DNA of 14,732 bases from Enterobacterales bacterium (lineage in GTDB: Bacteria; Pseudomonadota; Gammaproteobacteria; Enterobacterales; Succinivibrionaceae): the NCBI GenBank assembly GCA_900768635.1, contig CAAGDP010000143.1, positions 1 through 14,732 on the forward strand, given 5' to 3'. The position numbers and the translations under genes were made by a program. The notes under the pieces were generated by a model, which was not told the DNA's origin, searched no databases, and worked only from the letters and a program-made list of their open reading frames with translations. Shown here one piece after another: positions 14,199 to 14,732 of this stretch. The number at the start of each line of letters is the position of its first letter. Position 1 is the stretch's first letter.

Positions 14199-14246
14199 GA
14201 TGATTTACTCCTAGAGTTTCAAAAATAAAGCAAAAAATTCCTACAT

Positions 14247-14255
14247 ATTGTAGCA
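14247..14255 (-). promoter_or_regulatory. Extended -10 promoter element for tpiA
   Basis: Read leftward the sequence is TGCTACAAT, an extended -10 (TGnTAnAAT) about 50 nt upstream of the tpiA start. No good -35 hexamer accompanies it. Confidence 0.4.
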
Positions 14256-14320
14256 AAAATAGAGACATTGTGGCGTTTTTTATAAAAAACTCACTGCCAT
14301 AACTATTCGATCTATCATAA

Positions 14321-14341
14321 ATAAAACTCAGGATCTCCTGA
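14321..14341 (-). terminator. Probable terminator of the right-edge gene
   Basis: Read leftward, TCAGG and CCTGA (14337-14341 with 14328-14332) form a 5-bp stem with a 4-nt loop, followed by GTTTTATTT. It lies 16 nt after the stop of the nuclease-like gene. The stem is short, so confidence is moderate. Confidence 0.55.
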
Positions 14342-14357
14342 ATTACTTTTTAGTCTT

Positions 14358-14732
14358 TTATCCCCAGTACACACATTCTGAACCGGAAAAGATCAGAGCA
14401 TATCCCTTTACATTTTTATCCTTAAACTCTATGGCCGATTTATAACTGTTAACCTGCTCTGTCGCTTCCTTCTTCAATGCTTCAATCTTACCCCCGGTAG
14501 CGTTGGTTTTAGCTATGTACTTAAGCTCAAAAAGGTAGATGCATTCATCTTCAGTTTCTTCATTTACTGTAATTACCAAATCTGCATATTTTTCTCCGGC
14601 TCCTGAGATCAGCAGTGATTTCTGTAATTCAACAGCAAAGATAGACTTTGATTGAATTTTTGCATAAAGCACCAGATTTAATGCCATCTCACTCATATGC
14701 GTCAGTACCTGATTGGTAAACATACTGCTTAA
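14358..14732 (-). CDS. C-terminal part of a PD-(D/E)XK nuclease-like (AAA-ATPase-linked) protein, partial
   Basis: About 125 codons are visible. The frame is open to the window edge: codons before the ATG at 14723 contain no stop, so that Met is probably internal and the gene is 5'-truncated here. The core reads ADLVITV...YLFELKYI, matching a PD-(D/E)XK nuclease fold (Asp, then E-x-K), followed by a helix ATEQVNSYKSA with the Q-x-x-x-Y pattern common in this superfamily, and a final strand KGYALIFSGSECVYWG. This arrangement fits the C-terminal DUF1703-type domain of predicted AAA-ATPase proteins, which are abundant and often multicopy in gut anaerobes. Their function is not established. A probable terminator follows. 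Confidence 0.75.
   Translation of the reverse strand, partial: LSSMFTNQVLTHMSEMALNLVLYAKIQSKSIFAVELQKSLLISGAGEKYADLVITVNEETEDECIYLFELKYIAKTNATGGKIEALKKEATEQVNSYKSAIEFKDKNVKGYALIFSGSECVYWG

Noticed and set aside
1..14732. CRISPR arrays, insertion sequences, tRNA or rRNA genes
   Set aside because: No regularly spaced repeats, transposase-like proteins, terminal repeats with target duplications or recognisable tRNA/rRNA segments were seen on either strand.

Overview
The window looks like chromosomal DNA from a gammaproteobacterium. UmuC, TatA/B/C and TpiA all read like gammaproteobacterial proteins. The moderate-to-low GC content, the Succinivibrionaceae-like mix of genes and a fragment resembling the AAA-ATPase/PD-(D/E)XK proteins of gut anaerobes suggest a host-associated anaerobe. 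The genus is inference; no rRNA or other marker is present to settle it.

Layout. At the extreme left are the first six codons of a leftward gene (1-18). A 310-bp spacer separates it from rightward umuC (329-1603). A leftward DeoR-family regulator (1614-2408) converges on umuC. Next comes a leftward four-gene ABC importer operon of the polyamine/opine type: binding protein (5558-6676), ATPase (4361-5473) and two permeases (3474-4355, 2661-3464), closed by a terminator at 2606-2637. Across a 421-bp divergent control region lies a rightward run: APH-fold small-molecule kinase (7098-8102), short-chain dehydrogenase (8117-8911), tatA, tatB and tatC. After a 178-bp control region comes a rightward class III PLP enzyme (10500-11822) with its own terminator. 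The right part holds a leftward NhaC-type antiporter (11917-13236), leftward tpiA (13434-14198) and the C-terminal part of a leftward PD-(D/E)XK nuclease-like protein (14358 to the right edge).

How the central genes may work together. The PLP enzyme reads like the phospholyase branch (AGXT2L1/AGXT2L2 type) rather than an ordinary transaminase. The kinase is of the APH/hydroxylysine-kinase fold. Importer, kinase, phospholyase and a dehydrogenase together suggest uptake and breakdown of a hydroxylated amine: phosphorylate the hydroxyl, eliminate phosphate and ammonia to give an aldehyde, then reduce or oxidise the product. The importer's binding protein carries a twin-arginine signal peptide and tatABC sits in the kinase operon, so the export machine and a likely client are encoded side by side.

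The three transcription units appear tied together by one operator motif. Its best copy is a perfect 16-bp palindrome, TGTTGTAATTACAACA (10453-10468), sharing 12 of 16 positions with the classical E. coli DeoR operator TGTTAGAATTCTAACA. Degenerate copies or half-sites lie upstream of the binding protein, the kinase and the PLP enzyme. The DeoR-family gene at 1614-2408 is the natural candidate regulator. Substrate, direction of control and the Tat dependence are inferences that need testing.
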